Shown here in pieces: positions 33,265 to 42,213 of a DNA stretch of 64,000 nucleotides. The DNA comes from Maribellus luteus. GTDB taxonomy: Bacteria; Bacteroidota; Bacteroidia; Bacteroidales; Prolixibacteraceae. Numbering within the stretch: the first letter of the stretch is position 1; the number at the start of each line of letters is the position of its first letter. The position numbers were made by a program, and so were the translations under genes. Where the stretch lies: assembly GCF_003576475.1 (NCBI RefSeq), contig NZ_QWGR01000002.1, positions 124,001 through 188,000 of the forward strand. Reading direction: 5' to 3'. The notes under the pieces were generated by a model. It did no database searches. It worked only from the letters and a program-made list of their open reading frames with translations, and was not told where the DNA came from.

Positions 33265-34185
33265 ATGAAAGTAACAGTAGTTGGAGCTGGTGCAGTTGGA
33301 GCAAGTTGTGCCGAATATATTGCCATTAAAAACTTTGCAGAAGAAATTGTATTGGTTGACATCAAAGAAGGTTTTGCTGAAGGGAAAGCCATGGACTTGA
33401 TGCAAACAGCATCGTTAAATGGTTTCGATTCTAATATTGTAGGTGCTACCAACGATTATTCGAAAACTGCAGGAAGCGATGTAGCTGTAATTACCAGTGG
33501 TATTCCACGTAAACCGGGAATGACTCGCGAAGAGCTGATCGGTATCAATGCCGGTATTGTAAAAGACGTAGCAACGAAATTGATTGCCGAGTCGCCAAAC
33601 GTAATCATTATCGTGGTTAGTAACCCGATGGACACGATGGCTTACCTGGCTCACAAAGCTACAGGCCTTTCTAAAAACCGTATCATTGGTATGGGTGGTG
33701 CATTGGATAGCGCCCGTTTCAAATTCAGACTGGCTGAAGCCATTGGTTGTCCGCAATCGGATGTTAGCGCCATGGTAATTGGTGGTCACAGCGATACAGG
33801 TATGGTTCCGCTGATCGAAAAAGCAGTGGTAAACAGCGTACCGGTTTCTGAATTCCTGTCAGAAGAAAAAATGGCCGAAGTAGTGGAAGCTACAAAAGTT
33901 GGTGGTGCAACCCTTACTAAATTGCTGGGAACTAGTGCCTGGTATGCTCCGGGTGCAGCCGTTTCTGAATTGGTAAAAGCCATTGCACTCGATTCTAAAA
34001 AAGTATTCCCTTGTTCAGCATTGCTTGAAGGTGAATATGGTTTGAGCGACATCTCAATCGGTGTGCCTTGTGTAATCGGTAAAGGCGGTATCGAAAAAGT
34101 ATTGGAAATCGAACTTTCTGATGCTGAAAAAGCAAAACTGGTAGACAGCGCCGAAGGAGTTGCTGCTGTTAATGCCCTGTTGTAA
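33265..34185 (+). CDS. mdh: Malate dehydrogenase (LDH-like type)
   Basis: A 306-residue NAD-dependent malate dehydrogenase of the citrate cycle. The NAD fold starts VTVVGAGAVGASCAEYIA. Substrate arginines appear in TSGIPRKPGMTREELIGINAG near residue 80, where the R-K-P-G-M-T-R pattern marks malate rather than lactate. SNPMDTMAYLAHKATG and the catalytic histidine in VIGGHSDTGMVPL near 175 are present; the usual H-G-D is H-S-D here. Codon choice looks more uniform than in neighbours, as expected for a highly expressed gene. A terminator follows. Confidence 0.95.
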   Translation: MKVTVVGAGAVGASCAEYIAIKNFAEEIVLVDIKEGFAEGKAMDLMQTASLNGFDSNIVGATNDYSKTAGSDVAVITSGIPRKPGMTREELIGINAGIVKDVATKLIAESPNVIIIVVSNPMDTMAYLAHKATGLSKNRIIGMGGALDSARFKFRLAEAIGCPQSDVSAMVIGGHSDTGMVPLIEKAVVNSVPVSEFLSEEKMAEVVEATKVGGATLTKLLGTSAWYAPGAAVSELVKAIALDSKKVFPCSALLEGEYGLSDISIGVPCVIGKGGIEKVLEIELSDAEKAKLVDSAEGVAAVNALL

Positions 34186-34215
34186 CAGAAAGAAAAAATT
34201 ATTAGTATAAAAAGG

Positions 34216-34246
34216 CGGTTGATCCATTCGGGTCAGCCGTTTTTTA
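34216..34246 (+). terminator. Terminator after mdh
   Basis: CGGTTGATCC (34216-34225) pairs with GGGTCAGCCG (34230-34239) using two G-U pairs, then seven T. Confidence 0.8.
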
Positions 34247-34269
34247 TTATGTTCGTTTATTTTTAAACC

Positions 34270-34695
34270 ATGCGAACAAAGATTCCCATCAGAATAATCG
34301 AACTCGAGAACGGCAATTATCATTTACTGGTAAGCAGCTCTTTTTGTAATGGCACCATTGGTATATGGGTGATTGATACAGGGGCTTCCAAATCGGTTTT
34401 TGACCAGAATTTGCAAGATTGCATTGCTGAAGTTGATGAGCATACCGAAGACTTGCACTCGGCGGGTATTGGTGCCGAACCTATGAAAAGCCGTTTGTGT
34501 ACTTTAAAAGAAATCCATTTTGGGAAGATGAAAGTTCCGGGGATGAGTGCTGCTCTGCTTGATTTGAATCATATAAACGAGTTGTACGAAAATGCTGCCG
34601 ACCTGCAAATATGTGGTTTGCTGGGTGGCGATTTTTTAATGAACTACCGGGCTGTGATCGATTACAAACGAAAACTGCTTATACTGCGAAAATAA
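34270..34695 (+). CDS. Retropepsin-like aspartic protease family protein
   Basis: A 141-residue single-domain protein with the clan AA active-site motif VIDTGASKSVF near residue 37 (D-T-G-A-S) and a second hydrophobic-glycine segment ICGLLGGDFLMNYRAVIDY near 115, which is the ILG-(A/D)-x-x-L pattern of retropepsins. Enzymes of this size act as homodimers. There is no signal peptide or membrane helix, so it is cytoplasmic. Physiological substrates of such bacterial proteins are mostly unknown. A strong bidirectional terminator separates it from the convergent glycosidase gene. Confidence 0.85.
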   Translation: MRTKIPIRIIELENGNYHLLVSSSFCNGTIGIWVIDTGASKSVFDQNLQDCIAEVDEHTEDLHSAGIGAEPMKSRLCTLKEIHFGKMKVPGMSAALLDLNHINELYENAADLQICGLLGGDFLMNYRAVIDYKRKLLILRK

Positions 34696-34736
34696 TTCGG
34701 TCATACTTTAGCTGAGAGGTGAGCTAAAAAGGATAA

Positions 34737-34783
34737 AAAGCGTCAAAGGCTTCGTGAATCGTTGCCTTTGACGCTTTGTTTTT
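34737..34783. terminator. Bidirectional terminator
   Basis: AAAGCGTCAAAGGC (34737-34750) and GCCTTTGACGCTTT (34764-34777) form a perfect 14-bp stem with T-rich ends on both strands, between two convergent genes. Confidence 0.92.
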
Positions 34784-34789
34784 AGGATG

Positions 34790-36556
34790 TTATTTGGAGA
34801 GATTTTCCAAGGTTTGTTTACCTTCTCTCATCAAGTCGTTAAAATCAGCCGGTTTCTGAGTGAAATTAAACCGGGCAACGAGCTCGGTAAGTTGTGCGAG
34901 TTTTTCTTGTGCTTCAGTCGACGAACTGTTTTGAAATTCTTCACGCAACAAACGGATCTTCTCAGCATCCTGGATGCCTTCGCGCAAACGCTCAAAACGG
35001 ATGGAACTCCGCGCATCGGGATACACAATGTACGTATCTCCGGCTGGCCACGTGCGAAAGCGCGAGTCGGTTAGCGGATCTTTTACCCAGCTGTTGTAAG
35101 CCCAACGTAAAAAGCCATCGAAGCCGGTTGCCATTGTGTACCATCCAACAAAAACGGCCTCGGCCGGTTCCGAAAAAGTAAACACATTTGGGAAGCCGTC
35201 GGCGCAGCAAACGTACCACGTTGAAATGTAACGATGGTCTTTCCGGTACTGAAGAATTTCGGGTTCAATTTCAGCTCCAAAAGCAACGCTCAGGTCGGTG
35301 AGCTGATCCGGAAATATCTTGTAGTTATGGTGATTGTCTGCAAAAGCCACTTCCATGCCCGGCACGACTTCGGCCAACAGGTTCATGGTGGCTTTCATTT
35401 CTTCGGGCGAGCGTTCGTCCATGGCAATGCGTGTAATGTCTTTCCATCCTTTTTGCTCTACGTGTTTCACAAAATCTTTCAGGAAAGGAGTCCACAGTTC
35501 TTCAAACTCTTTTGTGCCTGCTTTCGCAACAACTTTTACTTCTTCGTCAGAGGCGACATCGTGGTAGTAAAGTTCATTACCCCATGGAACCATGGAGTAG
35601 CAGTTGATCTGATTTTTAATGCCCAGATCCATCATAAACTGCACCCACTGGTCAAAAATGGTATAATCGTAAGTCCAGCTTCCGTCGGCATGTTTGTTCC
35701 AGGCGATCATGGAGCCAAACGCATCTTCGGTTTGTCCTCCCCAGGGACGGTTGTTCAGGGTGGCTGTAATTACTTTTTGCCCGGCATCGGCAAGTAATTT
35801 CATGAGCGGGCGCAGCAGGTCCCAGTGTGCTGCCGACCATAATTCCACATCGTGTACACGTGCTACTGCATACGGGTTTTGCCACAGGTCGAGGTGAAAT
35901 TTCCAGTCGGAAGCTTCGGGAAGCGTGCGGTCGGCCACTTCAACCGTAAATGTAAAGTCGCTGTGTTTTTTGCCGTCGAGCATTAACTGCATGCTGGAAG
36001 TATAGCTTCCGGGAGCTGCGTCGGCGGGTACATCAAACGTAATCCACAACGGGCGGGTTGACTGTGGCTCCATTTTGAATGCAGAAAGCGTGTCGAGCAC
36101 ATCCGGACTGATCCGGGCAATAAAGTCTTCGGGTTTGCGGTATCCGCATCCTGGACCAAACTCGTCGGTTAGTACATAGCGAACAAACTGTGCGCGGGCG
36201 ATATCTGCCGGCAGTGTTTTTCCATCCTCTGTTTTAAACTCAGAGAACCGGCATTCAACGATTCCGGCGGGCTGGTTGTTCCACAATACCAGTTGTGCCG
36301 AAATTTTTTCGTTGCGCCAGGCAAAACCATTCCACGCGTTTGTGTTTGCCAAATCAGGGATTAAGCTTTTGTTGTAACGGTAGTCAACCGAGCCAATGGA
36401 GGCATGCAAGCCCGGGGTAACCGTGCTCCAGTCGGTTAAGGTGTCGGCCGAAGGATCTGCAGCTTCGGAATAAGTTGCGGGAGCTGTAATTTTTCCGGGA
36501 TTTGAACATCCCAAAATGAAAACAAAAAGAAGGGTAAATAAAACTAGGTTCTTCAT
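34790..36556 (-). CDS. GH123-like glycosidase (DUF4091), lipoprotein
   Basis: A 588-residue lipoprotein (signal MKNLVLFTLLFVFILGC). An N-terminal beta domain (about 45-210, NAWNGFAWRNEKISAQLVLWNN) precedes a TIM-barrel region, with WKFHLDLWQNPYAVARVHDVELWS near 220. ITRIAMDERSPEEM near 375 contains the adjacent Asp-Glu that serves as catalytic pair in family 123 beta-N-acetylgalactosaminidases. The C-terminal part (GFDGFLRWAYNSWVKDPLTDSRF, GDTYIVYPDARSSIRFERLREGIQDAEKIRLL) is the DUF4091 signature. Likely a surface enzyme removing N-acetylhexosamine from host or algal glycans; exact specificity is inferred. Confidence 0.85.
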   Translation of the reverse strand: MKNLVLFTLLFVFILGCSNPGKITAPATYSEAADPSADTLTDWSTVTPGLHASIGSVDYRYNKSLIPDLANTNAWNGFAWRNEKISAQLVLWNNQPAGIVECRFSEFKTEDGKTLPADIARAQFVRYVLTDEFGPGCGYRKPEDFIARISPDVLDTLSAFKMEPQSTRPLWITFDVPADAAPGSYTSSMQLMLDGKKHSDFTFTVEVADRTLPEASDWKFHLDLWQNPYAVARVHDVELWSAAHWDLLRPLMKLLADAGQKVITATLNNRPWGGQTEDAFGSMIAWNKHADGSWTYDYTIFDQWVQFMMDLGIKNQINCYSMVPWGNELYYHDVASDEEVKVVAKAGTKEFEELWTPFLKDFVKHVEQKGWKDITRIAMDERSPEEMKATMNLLAEVVPGMEVAFADNHHNYKIFPDQLTDLSVAFGAEIEPEILQYRKDHRYISTWYVCCADGFPNVFTFSEPAEAVFVGWYTMATGFDGFLRWAYNSWVKDPLTDSRFRTWPAGDTYIVYPDARSSIRFERLREGIQDAEKIRLLREEFQNSSSTEAQEKLAQLTELVARFNFTQKPADFNDLMREGKQTLENLSK

Positions 36557-36701
36557 TTTTATATCGAGTTAGAATTATGATTGATTTCCGTATAACTGTC
36601 ATCTCTTTATTTAAAAGGGAAATCAGAAAGCATCTTGTCCCCAAAGATATTGAATAGTGCTTACCAGTTGTACAAAATTAATTATTTCTGTTTGGCCGGA
36701 A

Positions 36702-37145
36702 TTAGCGCGGATTGAAAGCTCTGGCCTGCCATGCTTCAAAGGCCAGGCGTGTTTCAGGCACTATTTTCTGTATGTATGTTTCGAGCGAAGTTTCCCGGAA
36801 CTGTTTTTCATCCCAGTTTCCGTTCAAAAGCTTTGCATCTCCTTTCCATACAAAAACCAAAGCTTCTGTTCTTTTATTTTTAACATGGATGGTGGCTGAA
36901 ATGCATTCGTACTCATCCCCTTCGTAAAATTTCAGTATTTCCAGCGAACGGCTATCTACGTTCTGTAAAAGCTTTCCTTTAACCTTTGATCCCGTGCGGG
37001 GAAATACGGCCGGATAATCGGCTCCGCATACGGCAAAGCGCCTGAAATTGTGCAGGATTCCTTCCTGCGTTGGGAAACTTGTTCCGGTGAGTGCATACAC
37101 CACTTCGGAGAAAAGGAGAGAGCCGTAAACAAAAACCTGTTGCAT
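36702..37145 (-). CDS. Gamma-glutamylcyclotransferase-like (AIG2) protein
   Basis: A 147-residue protein with the GGCT fold. FVYGSLLFSEVVYALTG at the N-terminus provides the Y-G-S-L substrate loop, and the conserved acid of the family is likely in LKFYEGDEYECI near residue 75. KGKLLQNVDSRSLEILKFYEGDEY fits the AIG2-like subgroup. The family includes gamma-glutamyl cyclotransferases and other amide-forming or -splitting enzymes; the substrate cannot be inferred. It is monocistronic, and 145 bp separate it from the next gene on the same strand. Confidence 0.85.
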   Translation of the reverse strand: MQQVFVYGSLLFSEVVYALTGTSFPTQEGILHNFRRFAVCGADYPAVFPRTGSKVKGKLLQNVDSRSLEILKFYEGDEYECISATIHVKNKRTEALVFVWKGDAKLLNGNWDEKQFRETSLETYIQKIVPETRLAFEAWQARAFNPR

Positions 37146-37214
37146 AAAATATCCGGATTAAATCAACTGCCTCAAATTTAACTGCTTCAGATTTGGAAAC
37201 CACAGGGAATTAGG

Positions 37215-37222
37215 TATATTTG
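37215..37222 (+). promoter_or_regulatory. Promoter -7 element (TATATTTG) upstream of a small hypothetical gene
   Basis: A perfect TAnnTTTG, 20 bp before the TTG start at 37243. Confidence 0.55.
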
Positions 37223-37242
37223 CTCCGCTAAATTTTAAAGTA

Positions 37243-37644
37243 TTGAGGATTAAGCTGAACATATCAAGAAAGTTGCTCGTTAGGCTGGCATTTTTTGCTG
37301 CTTTAATAGGTGCAGCTGTTTGTATGGATGCTTACCTGGAAAAAAATCCTACCAAACTGGATCATATTCAGACCAATGCGGATAATCACGGCACACATCA
37401 GGGTGAAGTTTATGTTCTGGCGCAGGCCAATCCGCTCACGGTAAAGACTTGCTTCCAAAAAACACCCTCCCGAAACCAGGATTCGGATGCACATAATAAA
37501 TTTCTGCGGCAGTATTACTCCGTCAGAAATTACCAGGTGTTAAAGGCCGAGGTGGTTCAGCAAACAAGTCCTCTGATTACTTCGTATCATTACCTGGTTT
37601 ATCAAAACCATTCGCTTTCTCCCGACGAAGATCCGTTATCCTAA
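37243..37644 (+). CDS. Hypothetical membrane-anchored protein, TTG start
   Basis: A 133-residue protein I do not recognise. There is no ATG in a suitable position; TTG 37243 follows a perfect promoter element by 20 bp, so it is the likely start. A basic N-terminus (RIKLNISRKLLVRL) precedes one hydrophobic segment (about residues 14-29, AFFAALIGAAVCMDAYL), suggesting an uncleaved anchor or signal peptide. The remainder is polar, with several His and Asn residues (DHIQTNADNHGTHQGE) and no domain I can name. It lies between a GGCT-like gene and secDF. The open frame and promoter make it credible as a gene, but the role is unknown. Confidence 0.55.
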   Translation: MRIKLNISRKLLVRLAFFAALIGAAVCMDAYLEKNPTKLDHIQTNADNHGTHQGEVYVLAQANPLTVKTCFQKTPSRNQDSDAHNKFLRQYYSVRNYQVLKAEVVQQTSPLITSYHYLVYQNHSLSPDEDPLS

Positions 37645-37755
37645 TTTTTCACGTTTTCGCGTGAATGGCTGTGCGCAGAGCAGCTGCGTGTGGCTGTAAA
37701 TGGCTTGGATTCAAAATAAACAAACAATAAATCAAACATTTAAATTTAATTTAAA

Positions 37756-40700
37756 ATGCAAAACAAAGGTGCAATTTTAACTTTTGCAATTCTGTTGGCA
37801 GCTGTGAGTCTTTACCAGTTATCTTTTAGCTGGAAGTCTCAGCAGATTAAAAAAGATGCCGAGGAATATGCTCAAGGAAATCCGGATATGGAATTCCGTT
37901 ACCTGGATTCAATGGCAGGCGAAGTGGTGTACAACTTCTTCGGGCTGAAAAAATTTACGTACAAAGATGTTCGTGAACTGGAAATGAACCTGGGTCTTGA
38001 CCTGAAAGGCGGTATGAACGTAACGCTTCAGGTGGAGGTGAAAGACATTATCCGCGCGATGTCGAATTACAGTACCGACGAAACTTTTAACAAAGCACTG
38101 GCTCGCGCCGACGAGTTACAGACCAATTCGCAGGACGATTATGTAACGCTTTTCGGAAAGGCGTTTGAGGAAGTAGATCCGAATGCGAAGCTGGCGTCGA
38201 TTTTTAATACGCTGGAACTGCGCGACCGTGTGACTTTTAACTCTAGTAATACTGACGTATTGGATGTTATCCGCAAGGAAACCGATGCCGCCATCGATAA
38301 CGCCTTCAACATTATTCGTACGCGTATCGACCGTTTCGGGGTGGCTCAGCCAAACATTCAGCAGTTGCAAACACGTGGCCGTATCCTGGTAGAACTTCCG
38401 GGGGTAAAAGACCAGAACCGTGTTCGTACGCTTTTGCAGGGAACTGCTAACCTGGAGTTCTGGGAAACCTACGAAAACCAGGAAGTTTACCCGTATTTGA
38501 TGCAGGCGAACGAAAAAATTCGTGAAATGAATGCTGTTAACGTAGAAAAAGCAGTGACAGAAGAAGCCACTACTGAAACTCAAACAGCAGAACAAGATAC
38601 TACCGGCGAAAATTCTTTACTGGCTGAAATGGAAGCAGGAAGTTCTGCCGACTCTTCAGCAACGGGAATTGACAATATGGCTGATTTCCAGAAAGACTAT
38701 CCGTTGTTTGCCGTACTTACTCCAAGTACCGATCAAACCGGGCAGTTATTCAGAGGACCTTCTATCGGTTACTCTCAGGGAAAAGATACATCCAAAGTAA
38801 ATTCGTACCTGAACAACCCGCAGATCAGAAGTCTTTTCCCAAGGGATATGAAGTTCGCTTGGACTGCCAAGTCAATGGATCAAGCTGGCATGTTGTATCG
38901 TTTGATTGCACTGAAAGTTACCACCCGTGACGGACGTCCGCCGCTGGATGGTGAAGTGATTACAGATGCCCGCCAGGATTTTGACCAGATGGGTTCTAAC
39001 CCGGAAGTGTCGATGCAGATGAACAGCGAAGGTGCCAAAGTATGGCAGCGTATGACCAAAGAAAACGTAGGTAAATCTATCGCGATTGTTCTGGACGGTT
39101 ATGTACGTTCGTTCCCAACCGTTAACGGTGAAATTCCGGGTGGACGTTCAAGCATCACCGGTTTGGAAAGTATTGAAGAAGCAAAAGACTTGGCGAACGT
39201 TTTGAAATCGGGTAAAATGCCGGCTCCGGCCCGTATTATCCAGGAAGATGTTGTTGGTCCGTCACTGGGACAGGAAGCAATTAACAGCGGTTTAATTTCG
39301 TTTATCATTGCTTTTGCGATGGTACTGATTTACATGTTGTTCTTCTACAGTAAAAATGCCGGTTTGGCAGCCAATATTGCGCTGGTAGCCAACATGCTTT
39401 TCATCTTTGGTATTCTTGCTTCGTTGGGTGCTGTTCTTACATTACCTGGTATCGCGGGTATCGTACTTACCATTGGTATGTCGGTGGATGCCAACGTACT
39501 TATTTACGAACGTGTTCAGGAAGAACTTCGTGCAGGTAAAGGAATAAAACTGGCCATTACCGATGGTTATAGAAACGCTTATTCTGCGATTATTGACGGT
39601 CAGGTAACCACTTTATTAACCGGTATTGTGCTTTACATGTTTGGTTCAGGACCGATCAAAGGTTTTGCAACTACCTTGATCATCGGTATTCTCACCTCGT
39701 TGTTCTCAGCTATTTTTATCACCCGTTTGATTTTTGAATGGCAATTGAGAAAAGGTGGACGTATTTTGTTTGCTTCCAGTGCTACCGAGAACTGGCTGCG
39801 TAATACCCGTATTAAATTCCTGGAAAAAAGAAAAATTGCTTATGTTATTTCGGGAGCGTTGATTGTACTTTCGATTGGTTCGCTGGTTGTTCGCGGATTG
39901 AATTACGGTATCGACTTTAAAGGAGGTAGAACCTATGTGGTTCGTTTTGACCAGGACGTAAAAGTGGCCGATGTGCAAAATGCATTGGCAGTTGTTTTCG
40001 ACGGAGCTCCTGAAGTGAAAACCTATGGTGAAGCCGACCAGGTAAGAATTACTACTGATTATAAAATTGATGACAACAGCGAGAATGTTGACAACGAAGT
40101 GGAAGCTTTATTGATGAAAGGCCTGAAAGAAGGCGGATTCATTGGTCAGGATGTATCTCTGGAGCAATTTACGGATGTTTATCAACAGAGTTCGCAAAAA
40201 GTGGGACCGACTATTTCTCACGATATTCGGAGGGAGTCTGCGCTCGCAATTGGCTTCGCATTGATTATTATCTTTCTGTATATTCTGGTCCGCTTCCGGA
40301 ACTGGCAGTACGGACTTGGTGCTGTTGCTGCATTGGCACACGACTCGTTGATTGTGCTGGGACTTTTCTCTCTGTTGGCAGGTGCGCTTCCGTTCTCGCT
40401 TGAAATTGACCAGGCATTTATTGCGGCCATCCTGACAGTATTGGGGTACTCAATCAACGACACGGTGGTAGTATTCGACCGTATCAGGGAAACCATGGGA
40501 CTGCACCCAAAACGCCGTGCCGAAGAAAACATGGACGAAGCCATGAACAGTACACTGCGTCGTACATTTAGTACTTCGTTGTCAACTTTCGTGGTATTGC
40601 TGGCCATCTTCCTCTTTGGCGGTGCTACCATCCAGGGCTTTACTTTTGCCTTGCTGGTGGGTATTGTTGTAGGTACTTATTCTTCTATCTTTATCGCAAC

Positions 40701-40761
40701 TCCTATTGCTTACGATACACGTAACAGGGTTCATAAAGTGATAGAAAAAAGAAAAAAATAG
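37756..40761 (+). CDS. secDF: Protein translocase subunit SecDF (fused)
   Basis: A 1001-residue fusion of SecD and SecF, the proton-driven accessory subunits that pull secreted proteins through SecYEG. The first helix is at residues 6-24. LGLDLKGGMNVTLQVEVKDI near 78 is the SecD D1 motif. A low-complexity acidic insertion (EEATTETQTAEQDTTGENS, about 268-290) interrupts the periplasmic part. SecD helices follow from about 510 (GLAANIALVANMLFIFGILASLGAVLTLPGIAGIVLTIGMSVDANVLIYERV), then SecF with NYGIDFKGGRTYVV near 715 and GYSINDTVVVFDRIRE near 900. Fused SecDF is normal in Bacteroidota. The insert is variable in length across species. Confidence 0.97.
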   Translation: MQNKGAILTFAILLAAVSLYQLSFSWKSQQIKKDAEEYAQGNPDMEFRYLDSMAGEVVYNFFGLKKFTYKDVRELEMNLGLDLKGGMNVTLQVEVKDIIRAMSNYSTDETFNKALARADELQTNSQDDYVTLFGKAFEEVDPNAKLASIFNTLELRDRVTFNSSNTDVLDVIRKETDAAIDNAFNIIRTRIDRFGVAQPNIQQLQTRGRILVELPGVKDQNRVRTLLQGTANLEFWETYENQEVYPYLMQANEKIREMNAVNVEKAVTEEATTETQTAEQDTTGENSLLAEMEAGSSADSSATGIDNMADFQKDYPLFAVLTPSTDQTGQLFRGPSIGYSQGKDTSKVNSYLNNPQIRSLFPRDMKFAWTAKSMDQAGMLYRLIALKVTTRDGRPPLDGEVITDARQDFDQMGSNPEVSMQMNSEGAKVWQRMTKENVGKSIAIVLDGYVRSFPTVNGEIPGGRSSITGLESIEEAKDLANVLKSGKMPAPARIIQEDVVGPSLGQEAINSGLISFIIAFAMVLIYMLFFYSKNAGLAANIALVANMLFIFGILASLGAVLTLPGIAGIVLTIGMSVDANVLIYERVQEELRAGKGIKLAITDGYRNAYSAIIDGQVTTLLTGIVLYMFGSGPIKGFATTLIIGILTSLFSAIFITRLIFEWQLRKGGRILFASSATENWLRNTRIKFLEKRKIAYVISGALIVLSIGSLVVRGLNYGIDFKGGRTYVVRFDQDVKVADVQNALAVVFDGAPEVKTYGEADQVRITTDYKIDDNSENVDNEVEALLMKGLKEGGFIGQDVSLEQFTDVYQQSSQKVGPTISHDIRRESALAIGFALIIIFLYILVRFRNWQYGLGAVAALAHDSLIVLGLFSLLAGALPFSLEIDQAFIAAILTVLGYSINDTVVVFDRIRETMGLHPKRRAEENMDEAMNSTLRRTFSTSLSTFVVLLAIFLFGGATIQGFTFALLVGIVVGTYSSIFIATPIAYDTRNRVHKVIEKRKK

Positions 40762-40788
40762 TTTGATCCAATAAATTTGGATATAATT

Positions 40789-40845
40789 GCCGGAAGTTCG
40801 AACAGGGCAGGAGTTTTTCTGTCGTCTTCAAACTTCCGGCTTTTT
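40789..40845 (+). terminator. Terminator after secDF
   Basis: GCCGGAAGTT (40789-40798) pairs perfectly with AACTTCCGGC (40831-40840), then five T. Confidence 0.88.
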
Positions 40846-40853
40846 ACTTTTTG

Positions 40854-40861
40854 TATATTTG
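40854..40861 (+). promoter_or_regulatory. Promoter -7 element of tatA (TATATTTG)
   Basis: A perfect TAnnTTTG, 18 bp before the tatA ATG and just after the secDF terminator. Confidence 0.6.
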
Positions 40862-40879
40862 TGATTTAAATTTAGAAGA

Positions 40880-41146
40880 ATGAGTTGTCTTTTATTCATA
40901 AGCGGAGGTGAGTTGGTTTTGGTAATGGTGCTGGCTTTGCTGTTTTTTGGGTCAAAAGCTATTCCTGATATTGCCAAAACGTTGGGAAAAGGAATGCGTG
41001 AATTCAAAAAGGCTACCAACGAGATTAAACGCGAACTGGATGCCAACACCTCGGATATTAAAAGGGATATCAACGATGTCACTTCAACCGTAAAAAAAGA
41101 AACCTCGGAGATCAATAGCGGAATTCAGAAAAACTTCGAGGATTAA
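40880..41146 (+). CDS. tatA: Twin-arginine translocase TatA-type protein
   Basis: An 88-residue Tat pore component. One N-terminal membrane helix (about 8-23, GELVLVMVLALLFFGSKAI) is followed by the hinge FGSKAIPDIAKTLGKGMREFKKA, where the F-G-x-x-x-x-P and G-x-x-x-(R)-x-F-K residues define TatA/TatB/TatE. A charged amphipathic tail follows. The usual glutamate-rich polar residue before the helix is present (SGGE). TatA is encoded here and TatC about 12 kb away (52934-53797), as is common in this phylum. The TTG-start antiporter gene begins 21 bp later. Confidence 0.93.
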   Translation: MSCLLFISGGELVLVMVLALLFFGSKAIPDIAKTLGKGMREFKKATNEIKRELDANTSDIKRDINDVTSTVKKETSEINSGIQKNFED

Positions 41147-41167
41147 TCATTTGTAAAACATATCTTT

Positions 41168-42202
41168 TTGGCAATAGCATTATACATATTTATTCTGCTG
41201 CTCAGCTTTGTATTGCTGGCGCGGATTGTCGATTTGTTTTTTATCGCTTCGCTCGATAGAATTTCGCGGGATCTGCGTCTTTCAAGCGATGCGGCAGGAG
41301 CAACTTTAATGGCGGTTGGATCGAGCGCTCCCGAACTTTTTGTGGCCTTGTTTGCGGTATTAAAGCCCGGCGAGCACCAGATAATCGGTATCGGAAGCAT
41401 TGTAGGAAGCGCGATTTTTAATCTGCTGGTAATTGTAGGGGCTGCGGCTTTGGTAAAAAGTACCAAATTAAACTGGAAACCCATGTTCCGCGACATACTC
41501 TTTTATACGCTCACCGTAACAATGCTGGTGGTATTTATTTGGGATGGTCATTTCACGTTGACAGAATCCATCGCCTTTTTGGGGTTGTATGTGGTTTACG
41601 TGGTGGCAGTGGTTTACTGGCGACGTATTTTACCCCACAACGATGTGGAGTTGGGCGAGGATGTGCAAGAGGCACATGGCGAGCACAATAAAATAACGCG
41701 TCCGCTGGATCAGTTTCTGTGTTTCATTTTCCCCAAAGCCGAAAGGTATTACCTCGTTTTCTTCTTTTCCATTGTTTTGATTGCTGCGCTTAGTTATGTT
41801 TTGGTAGAGGTAGCCGTAGAAACGGCTCATATAATGAACATTCCGGAGGCAATTATTGCTCTGACAGTACTTGCAGTGGGAACATCAATACCCGACTTGT
41901 TTTCGTCGATTATTGTGGCAAAACAGGGAAGGGGAGACATGGCTGTTAGCAATGCAATAGGCTCCAATATTTTTGATATTCTGGTGGGACTCGGCTTACC
42001 CTTCCTGATTGTGATGTCGCTTTCGGGTGGCACTGTGGATGCCGGTGGCGATATTGTCACTTCTGTACTTATTTTGTTTGGCTCGGTGGTTTTACTGATC
42101 GGGCTTTTATTGGTTCGGCGCTGGAAGGTCGGAAAACTTACCGGCTTTATTTTGGTGGCTGCTTATGTGGCTTACGTTATTTATGAAATAATGAAACTCT
42201 AA
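41168..42202 (+). CDS. Calcium/sodium antiporter (CaCA family)
   Basis: A 344-residue exchanger with about ten membrane helices in two inverted halves. The alpha repeats are visible: [39 protein letters not shown] near residue 55 and [40 protein letters not shown] near 238. The second repeat has Asp where the first has Glu (S-x-P-E versus S-I-P-D), a common variant. It starts at TTG 41168, because no ATG is available upstream in frame. It likely extrudes calcium in exchange for sodium or protons. lolD follows after 11 bp. Confidence 0.92.
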   Translation: MAIALYIFILLLSFVLLARIVDLFFIASLDRISRDLRLSSDAAGATLMAVGSSAPELFVALFAVLKPGEHQIIGIGSIVGSAIFNLLVIVGAAALVKSTKLNWKPMFRDILFYTLTVTMLVVFIWDGHFTLTESIAFLGLYVVYVVAVVYWRRILPHNDVELGEDVQEAHGEHNKITRPLDQFLCFIFPKAERYYLVFFFSIVLIAALSYVLVEVAVETAHIMNIPEAIIALTVLAVGTSIPDLFSSIIVAKQGRGDMAVSNAIGSNIFDILVGLGLPFLIVMSLSGGTVDAGGDIVTSVLILFGSVVLLIGLLLVRRWKVGKLTGFILVAAYVAYVIYEIMKL

Positions 42203-42213
42203 AAATCATTGTT

